A stretch of 7,391 nucleotides of DNA from CAZTBB01 sp964611755 (GCA_964611755.1 CAZTBB010000074.1:1-7391); one strand, 5' to 3'; counted from the first letter of the stretch, positions 1 through 6,762 are shown. A program made the numbers and translations. The notes: generated by a model not told the origin, from the sequence alone.

Positions 1-1
1 A

Positions 2-244
2 GATAAACAGGGGCTTTATGTGACACCGCCATTAAGTGATGGTGCCCAGCAAGGTGTGACGCGCAAGCGTTTAATGCAGGCATTGGAGATAGAAGAGCGT
101 TCGCTGAAAGCTGAAGAGCTTTATGAGGCTCAAGGCGTGTGGCTTGGCAATTCTATTCGCGGTATTGTCCCGTTGATCACGCTTGATAAACAAGAGATCG
201 CACAAAGTTCATTGCCAATTGATCCGGATTTTCATCTCAAGTAG
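2..244 (+). CDS. pabC: Aminodeoxychorismate lyase-like PLP enzyme, 3' end only
   Basis: C-terminal part (80 residues) of a class IV aminotransferase-fold, PLP-dependent protein; the frame is open through the left edge, so the true start and the catalytic lysine lie outside the window. The visible part has the family's TPPLSDGAQQGVTR stretch (usual form TPPL..G...G.TR), followed by a helix and the strand motif VWLGNSIRGIVPL, where N-S-x-R-G lines the PLP/substrate pocket. In PabC this pattern goes with cleavage of 4-amino-4-deoxychorismate to p-aminobenzoate and pyruvate in folate synthesis. Branched-chain and D-amino-acid aminotransferases share the fold and cannot be excluded from a fragment, though the NSIRG...PL form fits PabC best. 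The GTG at position 20 falls inside the conserved motif and is not a real start. The LOG-like gene follows 42 bases later, so the two are probably co-transcribed. Confidence 0.72.
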   Translation, partial: DKQGLYVTPPLSDGAQQGVTRKRLMQALEIEERSLKAEELYEAQGVWLGNSIRGIVPLITLDKQEIAQSSLPIDPDFHLK

Positions 245-286
245 AATGGCGTCTCCAGTAACGTATTCCGATTGAGCAATAATCCT

Positions 287-1198
287 ATGCAATCCATTGA
301 TACATTAACCGTTTACTTGGGCTCGTCCGGGCATGCGCGTGATGTTTTTAAACAATCAGCGATGGATCTTGGGCGCGTGATTGGTGCATCCGGTAAGAAG
401 CTTGTTTATGGTGGAATGGATGCCGGATTGATGGGTTTGTTGGCAATAAACGCCTTAAAAGCAGGCGGTCATGTGACCGGTATTGTACCGCAAAAGTTGA
501 AAGACAGTGAACGGATTTTAGAAAATCTCAGTGATACTATTCTGGTGCAGGATTTATGGGATCGCAAGAAACGTATGTTTCAGGCTGCAGATGCCATCAT
601 ATCACTGCCCGGTGGATATGGCACATTGGATGAAAGCCTGGAGGTGCTGTATTGGGCGAATTTTGGGCTGCATTTCAAACCATTGGTTTTGGTTAACACA
701 GAAGGTTATTGGGAGCATTTGATTGCATATATCAAAACATTGCCCGATTTTGATGCGCGTTATTTAATCGTGGTGGACAGCATCGATGCTGTTATACCCG
801 CTCTCGAGGCCTATGTGCCGCTAGGGCTGGATGAAAATGTTGAGGGTCATTTGCCGCATTTTGAGGATGAAATTCTGCGCAACACATCCGAGCCGATTAT
901 CATTGACCGGGCCAGTGTCGAGAATAGCTATTATTTGATTAGTGCTCTGGGTTTAAAACAGCTGGGCAAACATGATCGCCATATCGGGCTTTTGAACAAA
1001 AATGGCCGTTTTGAGCATTTGATTGCATGGTTTTATAAGGCGGCCGAGGAAAAATTTATTACACAAAAATGTCTCAAGCTTTTTACAGTAGGAGAGGAGT
1101 TGGACGTCCTGCGTCGCGCCCTTGAGATACAAGAGACGATCAAAATAGATTTACATCAGGAAAAATGGGGATCAGCCGTTACAAGCGATGACGATTAA
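287..1198 (+). CDS. LOG-family (TIGR00730-type) Rossmann protein with duplicated C-terminal half
   Basis: 303 residues from the ATG at 287; a TTG at 272 in the same frame would add five residues, and neither start has a clear ribosome binding site. The N-terminal two thirds are a lysine-decarboxylase-like/LOG Rossmann domain: YGGMDAGLMG at residues 41-50 (nucleotide loop), DLWDRKKRM at 89-97 with the conserved arginine R93, and the family signature PGGYGTLDE at 108-116 ending in the catalytic glutamate. Known LOG proteins cleave the N-glycosidic bond of (cytokinin) nucleoside 5'-monophosphates to free base and ribose phosphate, so a nucleotide phosphoribohydrolase role is inferred. LOG proteins are usually about 180-200 residues; this one has about 120 more. 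The extra region repeats the earlier sequence: residues 102-147 and 202-247 align without gaps (13 of 46 identical), ending in the same EHLIA, but the second copy lacks the PGGxGT motif. It follows the pabC-like gene and converges on atpC with overlapping stops. Confidence 0.85.
   Translation: MQSIDTLTVYLGSSGHARDVFKQSAMDLGRVIGASGKKLVYGGMDAGLMGLLAINALKAGGHVTGIVPQKLKDSERILENLSDTILVQDLWDRKKRMFQAADAIISLPGGYGTLDESLEVLYWANFGLHFKPLVLVNTEGYWEHLIAYIKTLPDFDARYLIVVDSIDAVIPALEAYVPLGLDENVEGHLPHFEDEILRNTSEPIIIDRASVENSYYLISALGLKQLGKHDRHIGLLNKNGRFEHLIAWFYKAAEEKFITQKCLKLFTVGEELDVLRRALEIQETIKIDLHQEKWGSAVTSDDD
713..728 (+). repeat. Direct repeat, copy 1 (inside the LOG-family gene)
   Basis: A 16-base stretch, GAGCATTTGATTGCAT, is identical to 1013-1028 at an offset of exactly 300 bases (100 codons), in the same reading frame. 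Both copies encode E-H-L-I-A. It is the best preserved part of a longer protein-level duplication (590-727 against 890-1027). Confidence 0.85.
1013..1028 (+). repeat. Direct repeat, copy 2 (inside the LOG-family gene)
   Basis: Second copy of the 16-base repeat at 713-728, in frame and 100 codons downstream. The codons before it also line up (N-x-x-G-x-aromatic-E-H-L-I-A in both copies), which supports an ancient internal tandem duplication over chance. Confidence 0.85.
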
Positions 1199-1635
1199 GC
1201 CGCAGCCTGTATGTTATCTGTTTTAACGCCAAGAGCTTCGAGCTTATGCACTGTCATGGCAATTTTACGTTCAATCGTGATCTGATCGGCTTTTTCTACA
1301 GCCAAACCAAGATCCTCTTTGAGATTACTAAGCTCAGTTTGTAGTTTTGATTGATCAAGGTCACCAACATTGATGGCTTCTTCAGCCAAGATTGTACAGT
1401 TATCGCCTGTGATGTCGGCAAAGCCGCCCGTGATAAAAATTTCGCGGGCAAGCTTGTCATCATTATCAAAGAGACGGATCACGCCCGGCTTAAGCGTGCT
1501 CACCAATGAGGTGTGTTTCGCCATGACACCCAAAACACCTTCTTCACCAGGAATGCTCACCATCTTATATGGCTCGCTTACCAGTTTTTCTTCCGGGGAC
1601 ACCAGTTCGAAGTGAATTGTTTGGTTCGTTGTCAT
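1195..1635 (-). CDS. atpC: F1F0 ATP synthase subunit epsilon
   Basis: 146 residues, close to the usual 130-140. Epsilon sits on the rotor with gamma, couples F1 to the c-ring and in many bacteria inhibits ATP hydrolysis through its C-terminal helices. The N-terminal beta-sandwich spans roughly residues 5-88, with the family's SIPGEEGVLGVMAKHTSLVS block (27-46) and the L-K-P-G turn (48-51), then ITGGFADITGDNCTILAEEA (68-87). Residues 92-135 are helical and rich in K, E and L, fitting the C-terminal helical hairpin. It is the last gene of the operon. The ATG is preceded by AAGAGA (1645-1650) at 9 bases. The gap from atpD is 45 bases. Its TAA overlaps the stop of the opposing LOG-family gene, leaving no room for a terminator between them. 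Confidence 0.96.
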   Translation of the reverse strand: MTTNQTIHFELVSPEEKLVSEPYKMVSIPGEEGVLGVMAKHTSLVSTLKPGVIRLFDNDDKLAREIFITGGFADITGDNCTILAEEAINVGDLDQSKLQTELSNLKEDLGLAVEKADQITIERKIAMTVHKLEALGVKTDNIQAAA

Positions 1636-1680
1636 GGCAATTTATCTCTTCTTCAAATATTGCGTTTAACCAGCCCTGTT

Positions 1681-3174
1681 TTAGGCAGCCTCTGCTGCCA
1701 TTTTCTTGGCTTTCTCAACGGCTTGGTCAATCGTACCAACCATGTAGAAGGCTGATTCCGGCAGGTGGTCATAATCACCACTCACAATACCTTTAAAGCC
1801 TTTGATTGTGTCTTCCAACTGAACAAATACACCTGGTGTACCTGTAAAGACTTCGGCCACGTGGAATGGTTGTGAGAGGAAGCGCTGGATCTTACGGGCA
1901 CGGGCCACAGTCAGCTTATCTTCTTCCGATAGTTCATCCATACCCAAAATCGCGATAATGTCCTGCAGGTTTTTATATTGCTGCAATGTTTGTTGAACGG
2001 CGTTGGCCACTTCGTAGTGTTCATTTCCGATGACGCGAGGGTCAAGAATACGTGATGTGGAATCGAGTGGATCCACAGCAGGGTAAATCCCTTGCTCAGC
2101 AATCTGACGGGATAGAACAGTTGTCGCATCCAAGTGTGAGAATGTTGTTGCAGGCGCAGGGTCAGTCAAGTCATCCGCAGGCACGTAAACCGCCTGAACC
2201 GATGTAATCGATCCTTTGTTTGTGGAGGTGATACGCTCCTGCATTGCACCCATCTCGGTTGACAATGTTGGCTGGTAACCCACAGCAGATGGGATACGGC
2301 CAAGAAGTGCTGACACCTCTGAACCGGCCTGTGTAAAGCGGAAAATGTTATCAAGGAAGAACAGAACGTCCTGACCTTCTTCGTCACGGAAATATTCCGC
2401 CATTGTAAGAGCCGATAGAGCAACACGCGCACGCGCACCTGGAGGCTCATTCATCTGACCATACACAAGTGCACAACGGGAGTTATCCGGGTCGTGCTCG
2501 GCGATAACGCCTGATTCCATCATTTCGTGATACAGGTCGTTCCCTTCACGTGTGCGCTCACCAACGCCGGCGAACACAGATACACCGCCGTGCTCTTTCG
2601 CGATGTTGTTGATCAATTCCTGAATGGTCACTGTTTTACCAACACCGGCACCACCAAAGAGACCAATCTTACCCCCTTTAGCGTATGGACACAGAAGGTC
2701 AACAACCTTAATACCCGTTACAAGCTGTTCAGTTTCTTTGGCCTGATCAACAAATTCAGGCGCTTCGCGGTGAATACCCCATTTTTCTTTTGCTTTGATC
2801 TCCGGGCCTTCGTCAATCACGTTCCCAACCACATCCATGATACGGCCAAGTGTTTGCGGGCCAACCGGAACCTGAATGGCATCGCCCGTGTCAACAACGT
2901 CTTGTCCGCGTGTCAGACCATCGGTCATGTCCATCGCGATTGTACGTACAACGTTCTCACCAAGGTGTTGAGCCACTTCAAGGACAAGGTTCTTGCCGTT
3001 ATTATCTGTGTTCAGAGCGTTCAAAATCGCAGGCACTTGACCTTCTTCGAACTGCACATCAACAACCGCACCTGTTACCTGTGTGATTTTACCTTTAGCA
3101 CCGGCGGGGGCATTGGCCGCTTTTTTCGTTGTTGTTGTTTTCTTCGCTGTTGTCTTTTTCTTTGCTTCAGCCAT
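1681..3174 (-). CDS. atpD: F1F0 ATP synthase subunit beta (catalytic)
   Basis: 497 residues. Beta carries the three catalytic sites of F1, making ATP from ADP and phosphate on the cytoplasmic side of the membrane. Visible motifs: Walker A GGAGVGKT (174-181), catalytic glutamate E206 in GERTRE, Walker B LFFLDN (271-276), the alpha/beta signature PAVDPLDSTS (365-374) and the DELSEED loop (413-419) that pushes gamma. All key residues are present. The canonical start of the family (GKITQVTGAVVDV) only begins at residue 28; before it is a low-complexity tail of K, T and A, as in many alphaproteobacterial AtpD proteins, which explains the extra length. The start is well supported by AGAGGA (3182-3187), 7 bases upstream. 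It lies 50 bases after the small unrecognised ORF and 45 bases before atpC. Confidence 0.98.
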   Translation of the reverse strand: MAEAKKKTTAKKTTTTKKAANAPAGAKGKITQVTGAVVDVQFEEGQVPAILNALNTDNNGKNLVLEVAQHLGENVVRTIAMDMTDGLTRGQDVVDTGDAIQVPVGPQTLGRIMDVVGNVIDEGPEIKAKEKWGIHREAPEFVDQAKETEQLVTGIKVVDLLCPYAKGGKIGLFGGAGVGKTVTIQELINNIAKEHGGVSVFAGVGERTREGNDLYHEMMESGVIAEHDPDNSRCALVYGQMNEPPGARARVALSALTMAEYFRDEEGQDVLFFLDNIFRFTQAGSEVSALLGRIPSAVGYQPTLSTEMGAMQERITSTNKGSITSVQAVYVPADDLTDPAPATTFSHLDATTVLSRQIAEQGIYPAVDPLDSTSRILDPRVIGNEHYEVANAVQQTLQQYKNLQDIIAILGMDELSEEDKLTVARARKIQRFLSQPFHVAEVFTGTPGVFVQLEDTIKGFKGIVSGDYDHLPESAFYMVGTIDQAVEKAKKMAAEAA

Positions 3175-3181
3175 TTTTCTT

Positions 3182-3187
3182 TCCTCT
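3182..3187 (-). promoter_or_regulatory. Ribosome binding site of atpD
   Basis: AGAGGA read on the minus strand, 7 bases before the atpD ATG. It fixes the start so that the Lys/Thr-rich N-terminal tail is part of the protein. Confidence 0.75.
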
Positions 3188-3224
3188 TTTTTTAAAAGTC
3201 TAAAAAGTTATTCTTTCGGGTTTA

Positions 3225-3500
3225 TTATTGATCAAACGTGTTTATCAAAACACCGGCTGCGGTTTCACCCGCGTCCAAAACCTTGTTAATCTCTGTGAGT
3301 GGAATACGCAGAACACCATGTCCTTCCATATGTGATCGTTTCCACAAAACACCATCACTAAACGTACCGGGGATATCGGATATATCGATATGATCCAGAT
3401 CGTTTGTCTCCATATGAGCCTTAAACCCTTCAAGCGTACTGCGCTTAAAATCCTCCATTAATTGTGGAGCTTTTGCCAATCTTTCACCCGGTCTTAACAT
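3225..3500 (-). CDS. Unrecognised 91-residue protein inside the F1 operon
   Basis: A short gene between atpG and atpD, same strand, 19 bases after the atpG stop and 50 bases before the atpD start, so it should be on the atp mRNA. I chose the ATG at 3500 because AAGGTGG lies 7 bases upstream; the frame extends to an ATG at 3551, but that would overlap the end of atpG by 32 bases. I do not recognise the family. The protein is soluble-looking, with no membrane segment, signal peptide or cysteine, and acidic (15 D/E against 10 K/R, plus 4 H). Residues 8-31 look helical; 32-49 hold an acidic patch with D at 34, 36, 39, 42 and 49, then SDGVLWKRSHMEGHGVLRIP, which reads like a beta-strand region, and a C-terminal part ending in GVLINTFDQ. 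It does not resemble the alphaproteobacterial F1 inhibitor zeta (DUF1476). Position suggests a link to ATP synthase assembly or control; this is inference only. Confidence 0.75.
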   Translation of the reverse strand: MLRPGERLAKAPQLMEDFKRSTLEGFKAHMETNDLDHIDISDIPGTFSDGVLWKRSHMEGHGVLRIPLTEINKVLDAGETAAGVLINTFDQ

Positions 3501-3507
3501 CTTATAT

Positions 3508-3514
3508 CCACCTT
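3508..3514 (-). promoter_or_regulatory. Ribosome binding site of the small ORF
   Basis: AAGGTGG on the minus strand, 7 bases before the ATG at 3500. It lies between the atpG stop and this ATG, and is the main reason for preferring the 91-residue form and for believing the gene is translated. Confidence 0.7.
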
Positions 3515-3519
3515 TTCCC

Positions 3520-4422
3520 TTATAGAGCCTCGGCGCCGGAGATGATTTCAATCAACTCCTTCGTGATATAGGCCTGACGGGCACGGTTATATTGCAATGT
3601 TAAATCATTAATCATGTCACCCGCATTACGCGTTGCATTGTCCATTGCTGTCATTCGTGCGGCTTGTTCACCCGCCGATGAGTCAAGCAATGAGCGATAA
3701 ATCTGCACACCAATGTTACGCGGGAGAAGCGCATTTAAAATCTCTTCTTCTTCGGGCTCAAAATCATACGGTGATAGAGGGCCCTCAGAGGCAGGGGCCA
3801 CATCACCAGTCTCCTCTTCGCTTGGAAGATTAAATGGAATGATTTGTTGCATCTGCGGTGTTTGTGTCAGAACAGATTCAAAACTGTTATAGGCGAGGCT
3901 ACAGACATCAAATTCACCGGCTTCGAATTTATCCAAGATGTATTGTGTCACTTTGTTGGCTTCGGCAAATTCCACACGGGATTTACCGGTCAGGCCTGTA
4001 AAGCTTTGCCAGATTTGGTTGGCATGGAAACGCTTCAAAAGGTCACGCCCCTTACGGCCAACACAGATCAGTGATACATCTTTGCCCTGGCGTTTCAGCT
4101 CCGCAACATGTTCACGCACAGATTTGGCAAGGTTCGAGTTGAACCCGCCACACAAGCCGCGATCGGCGGTGACAACAACAATCAAATGCTTTTGATCTGA
4201 TCCTGTCCCGACAAGAAGCTTGGAGCTTGATGCATTGATAATCACATTCTTGGCCACACGCGACAGCATCTCGGCCATGGCTTGCGCGTATGGCTGTGAG
4301 GCTTCTGCTTGCTCTTGGGCGCGGCGAAGTTTAGATGCAGCAACCATTTTCATGGCTGATGTAATCTTCTTCGTAGATTTAACCGATTTAATACGGTCTC
4401 TATAATCGCGTAAGCTTGGCAT
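3520..4422 (-). CDS. atpG: F1F0 ATP synthase subunit gamma
   Basis: 300 residues, the usual length. Gamma is the rotating central shaft inside the alpha3beta3 hexamer. The N-terminal helix has the family's sequence PSLRDYRDRIKSVKSTKKIT (2-21) followed by SAMKMVAASKLRRAQ (22-36). The Rossmann-like core shows VTADRGLCGGFNSN (84-97), and the C-terminal helix carries the signature around SSAGEQAARMTAMDNATRNA (248-267), ending in ITKELIEIISGAEAL. Residues 202-228 form an acidic linker before LLPRN, as is common in alphaproteobacterial gamma subunits. It starts 14 bases after the atpA stop. TAAGGGG (4433-4439) overlaps that stop and is a plausible ribosome binding site, which suggests translational coupling with atpA. 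Confidence 0.98.
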   Translation of the reverse strand: MPSLRDYRDRIKSVKSTKKITSAMKMVAASKLRRAQEQAEASQPYAQAMAEMLSRVAKNVIINASSSKLLVGTGSDQKHLIVVVTADRGLCGGFNSNLAKSVREHVAELKRQGKDVSLICVGRKGRDLLKRFHANQIWQSFTGLTGKSRVEFAEANKVTQYILDKFEAGEFDVCSLAYNSFESVLTQTPQMQQIIPFNLPSEEETGDVAPASEGPLSPYDFEPEEEEILNALLPRNIGVQIYRSLLDSSAGEQAARMTAMDNATRNAGDMINDLTLQYNRARQAYITKELIEIISGAEAL

Positions 4423-4432
4423 TGTTTATCGG

Positions 4433-4439
4433 CCCCTTA
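4433..4439 (-). promoter_or_regulatory. Ribosome binding site of atpG overlapping the atpA stop
   Basis: TAAGGGG on the minus strand: the TAA is the stop codon of atpA and AAGGGG is a Shine-Dalgarno-like sequence about 10 bases before the atpG ATG. Ribosomes finishing atpA would be positioned to start atpG. Confidence 0.6.
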
Positions 4440-5984
4440 AGCTGCTTTCTGGTTGGCTGTGTAACCGGCGGTGAATGTATCGAGGAATTTCTTCATTTCA
4501 TCTTCAAGATTTTCATCGATTTTCTTCTCATCACGCAATGTTTCCAAAATGTGCTTACCATTCGCGCGCATATCTTCAAGAACACGGCGCTCATAATCGC
4601 TCACCATGTTAGTTGGAACATTATCAAGATAACCTTTTGTACCGGCAAAAATCACAACAACCTGTTCTTCTACGGACATCGGAGTGTACTGGGCTTGCTT
4701 CAAAAGCTGAACCAGACGGGCACCGCGTGCCAGCAATTTTTGTGTGGCCGGATCCAAGTCAGATGCGAACTGTGCGAAGGCTTCCATTTCACGGAACTGA
4801 GCAAGTTCAAGCTTGATTGTACCAGCCACTTGTTTCATGGCTTTGATCTGAGCAGCAGAACCCACACGTGACACAGATGCACCCACATCAATCGCCGGAC
4901 GGATCCCTTTGAAGAACAAGGATGTTTCCAAGAAGATCTGACCATCCGTAATCGAGATCACGTTTGTTGGAATATAAGCAGAAATATCACCGGCTTGTGT
5001 TTCGATCACAGGAAGGGCTGTCAATGAGCCGCCGCCATTTTCATCAGACATTTTCGCGGCGCGCTCGAGCAAACGCGAGTGAATGTAGAAAACATCACCT
5101 GGGTAAGCTTCGCGGCCCGGTGGACGACGCAAAAGCAAGGACATCTGGCGGTAAGCCACAGCTTGCTTGGAGAGGTCATCATAGATAGCCAAAGCGTGGA
5201 GGCCGTTATCACGGAAATATTCACCCATCGCACACCCTGTATAGGCGGCCAAGAACTGCATCGGTGCAGGGTCTGAGGCTGTTGCGGCAACAACGATTGA
5301 GTATTCCATCGCGCCTTGCTCTTCCAATTCACGAACGAGGTTAGCCACGGTTGAACGCTTCTGACCGATAGATACATACACACAGTAAAGGTGCTTTTTC
5401 TCATCGGAGGCACGGTTAAAGTGCTTCTGGTTAATGATGGTGTCAACCGCAACGGCTGTTTTACCTGTCTGGCGGTCACCAATAATCAACTCACGCTGGC
5501 CACGGCCAACCGGTACAAGCGCATCAATCGCCTTCAAACCTGTTTGCATTGGCTCGGATACGGATTGACGTGGAATAACGCCAGGCGCTTTCACTTCAAC
5601 CAGGCGTGTTTCTTTATTCTTTAAAGGGCCTTTCCCATCGATTGGGTTCCCAAGACCATCAACCACACGGCCAAGCAGCTCTTTACCCACAGGGACTTCA
5701 ACAATTTTACCGGTACGGCGTACAATATCGCCTTCCTGAATATCTCTGTCCTGACCAAACAACACAACACCCACATTGTCTGTTTCAAGGTTCAAGGCCA
5801 TGCCTTTCACGCCGCTTGGAAATTCAACCATCTCACCGGCCTGAACATTGTCCAGACCATAAATACGGGCAACACCATCACCAACAGATAGGACTTGGCC
5901 AATTTCTGCTACGTCGGCAGAGGCACCAAAGTCGGCGATTTGTTTCTTTAGAATGTCAGATATTTCTGCTGCTTGAATTTCCAT
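4437..5984 (-). CDS. atpA: F1F0 ATP synthase subunit alpha
   Basis: 515 residues, typical for the family. Alpha alternates with beta in the F1 hexamer, binds nucleotide at the non-catalytic sites and supplies the arginine finger to the catalytic sites. Visible motifs: Walker A GDRQTGKT (169-176), the Walker B strand ALAIYDD (264-270), and the alpha/beta signature PAIDVGASVS (363-372) followed directly by the arginine finger R373 in S-R-V-G. The N-terminal IQAAEISDILKKQI helix (3-16), which contacts delta, and the C-terminal helical domain are both present. It lies 33 bases after atpH and 14 before atpG. AAGAGG (5995-6000) at 10 bases supports the ATG at 5984. No missing residues or frame breaks. 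Confidence 0.99.
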   Translation of the reverse strand: MEIQAAEISDILKKQIADFGASADVAEIGQVLSVGDGVARIYGLDNVQAGEMVEFPSGVKGMALNLETDNVGVVLFGQDRDIQEGDIVRRTGKIVEVPVGKELLGRVVDGLGNPIDGKGPLKNKETRLVEVKAPGVIPRQSVSEPMQTGLKAIDALVPVGRGQRELIIGDRQTGKTAVAVDTIINQKHFNRASDEKKHLYCVYVSIGQKRSTVANLVRELEEQGAMEYSIVVAATASDPAPMQFLAAYTGCAMGEYFRDNGLHALAIYDDLSKQAVAYRQMSLLLRRPPGREAYPGDVFYIHSRLLERAAKMSDENGGGSLTALPVIETQAGDISAYIPTNVISITDGQIFLETSLFFKGIRPAIDVGASVSRVGSAAQIKAMKQVAGTIKLELAQFREMEAFAQFASDLDPATQKLLARGARLVQLLKQAQYTPMSVEEQVVVIFAGTKGYLDNVPTNMVSDYERRVLEDMRANGKHILETLRDEKKIDENLEDEMKKFLDTFTAGYTANQKAA

Positions 5985-6017
5985 GGTATTTAAACCTCTT
6001 CTCTTCTACTTTTGGAA

Positions 6018-6617
6018 TTAAACTTCTTTTAGTTGTTGATTTTGATTGGCAAAATTTTCATTGGCTTCCGCCATACGAACTTTGAGGCGTTCCAATTTAC
6101 GAGCCACAGAGTCATCAATCATTTTTGATCCAATCGTGATGATAATACCGCCGATTAATTCCGGCTTAACAACGCAGTCCAATACAACATTCGGACCGAG
6201 TGATTCTTTAAGATTGCTTGCGATTTCTTTTTGCTGGGCAGCGCTAAGGGGCTTGGCTGATTCAACGCGGGCTTTGACCTGACCGCGGCGCTCGGCAAGC
6301 TCTTCCATGATGCTTGTGATCATGGTTTCGATCGCGTAGGAACGTCTGTTCTTTGCCAATACATTCAAGAAATTGGCTGTTATATCTTGGAATTTCGCTT
6401 TCTTTGAAACCTCTGTAAGAACACGCATGTGCTGTTCTGGTTTGATCGCGGGGCTTCTGAGAACGGCGCGGAGATCATTGGACGAGGCGATCATGTTTTG
6501 AAGATCGAGAAGATCTGATTCCACTTTTTCCAGTTTTTTGGACTCGGCTGCCAAATCAAGTAAAGCACTTGCATAACGCTCGCTAACAGCGGAAGAAACA
6601 GATCTTGATGAACTCAC
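6018..6617 (-). CDS. atpH: F1F0 ATP synthase subunit delta
   Basis: 199 residues, slightly longer than the common 175-190. Delta (the homologue of mitochondrial OSCP) ties the top of F1 to the peripheral b stalk. The N-terminal helical domain begins with SERYASALLDLAAES (12-26), the usual R-Y-A-x-A-L pattern, and continues with NFLNVLAKNRR (82-92). The C-terminal signature LIGGIIITIGSKMIDDSV (154-171) is followed by a helix with R-K-L-E-R-L. The start is a GTG at 6617, preceded by a purine-rich AAGAGAG with about 6 bases of spacing. There is no better in-frame ATG, because the conserved N-terminal helix starts within a dozen residues. It is the first gene of the F1 operon, with the divergent promoter region behind it. 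Confidence 0.97.
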   Translation of the reverse strand: MSSSRSVSSAVSERYASALLDLAAESKKLEKVESDLLDLQNMIASSNDLRAVLRSPAIKPEQHMRVLTEVSKKAKFQDITANFLNVLAKNRRSYAIETMITSIMEELAERRGQVKARVESAKPLSAAQQKEIASNLKESLGPNVVLDCVVKPELIGGIIITIGSKMIDDSVARKLERLKVRMAEANENFANQNQQLKEV

Positions 6618-6660
6618 TTTTCGCTCTCTTATATACGTGTTCTGAAATAACTTATGCGTG

Positions 6661-6689
6661 GGTTTAGCATAGGCTCAAGCCCATGACAA
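6661..6689 (-). promoter_or_regulatory. Candidate promoter of the atp operon
   Basis: On the minus strand, TTGTCA (6684-6689) is a near-consensus -35 box (5 of 6), with a 17-base spacer to TAAACC (6661-6666), a poor -10 box (3 of 6). It would start transcription roughly 35-40 bases before the atpH GTG. No better pair is visible between 6620 and 6800 on this strand. The weak -10 makes it tentative. Confidence 0.35.
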
Positions 6690-6762
6690 GAGCGTTTTGA
6701 ACAAAAAAAGACGATTATTTTTGATATGGCAAAACAGGGCTGCGTGTATTGTTTTGTAAATA

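Noticed and set aside
20..244. GTG at position 20 as the start of a separate 74-residue gene
   Set aside because: The frame is open to the left edge and the GTG lies within the conserved LYVTPPLSDG region, so this is the end of a longer gene.
272..286. TTG at 272 as the start of the LOG-family gene
   Set aside because: It adds only five non-conserved residues and has no ribosome binding site; the ATG at 287 is simpler, though not proven.
1228..1250. Possible hairpin AGCT-TCG-AGCT just after the LOG-family gene
   Set aside because: A four-pair stem without a T-run, inside the atpC coding sequence; not a credible terminator.
2527..3195. 222-codon open frame on the plus strand opposite atpD
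   Set aside because: It lies wholly antisense to a strongly conserved gene, has no family features and is rich in F, C and R, as expected of a shadow frame.
3186..3207. A/U-rich hairpin before atpD that could mask its ribosome binding site (CTTTTT pairing with AAAAAG)
   Set aside because: Six pairs, nearly all A-U, with a ten-base loop: too weak to support as a terminator or attenuator.
3372..3391. Palindromes GATATC and ATATCGATAT
   Set aside because: They lie inside the small ORF and follow from its D-I-D-I-S-D-I codons; no sign of a regulatory role.
3225..3500. Small ORF as the alphaproteobacterial ATP synthase zeta (DUF1476) inhibitor
   Set aside because: The sequence does not resemble zeta, which is mainly helical with a different N-terminal inhibitory segment, and zeta is normally encoded outside the F1 operon.
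3501..3551. ATG at 3551 as the start of the small ORF (108 residues)
   Set aside because: It would overlap the end of atpG by 32 bases, while AAGGTGG stands correctly spaced before the ATG at 3500.
4416..4871. 151-codon plus-strand frame opposite the end of atpA
   Set aside because: Antisense to conserved sequence, with no supporting signals.
5021..5482. 153-codon frame on the minus strand within atpA
   Set aside because: Out-of-frame reading of the conserved atpA coding sequence, with no ribosome binding site or recognisable motif.
5606..6085. 159-codon plus-strand frame across the atpA/atpH junction
   Set aside because: Antisense to two conserved genes; its Q/H-rich composition is typical of a shadow frame.
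6721..6734. FNR-like site TTGATATGGCAAAA
   Set aside because: Only the left half matches TTGAT-N4-ATCAA; the right half agrees at three of five positions, common by chance in AT-rich DNA.
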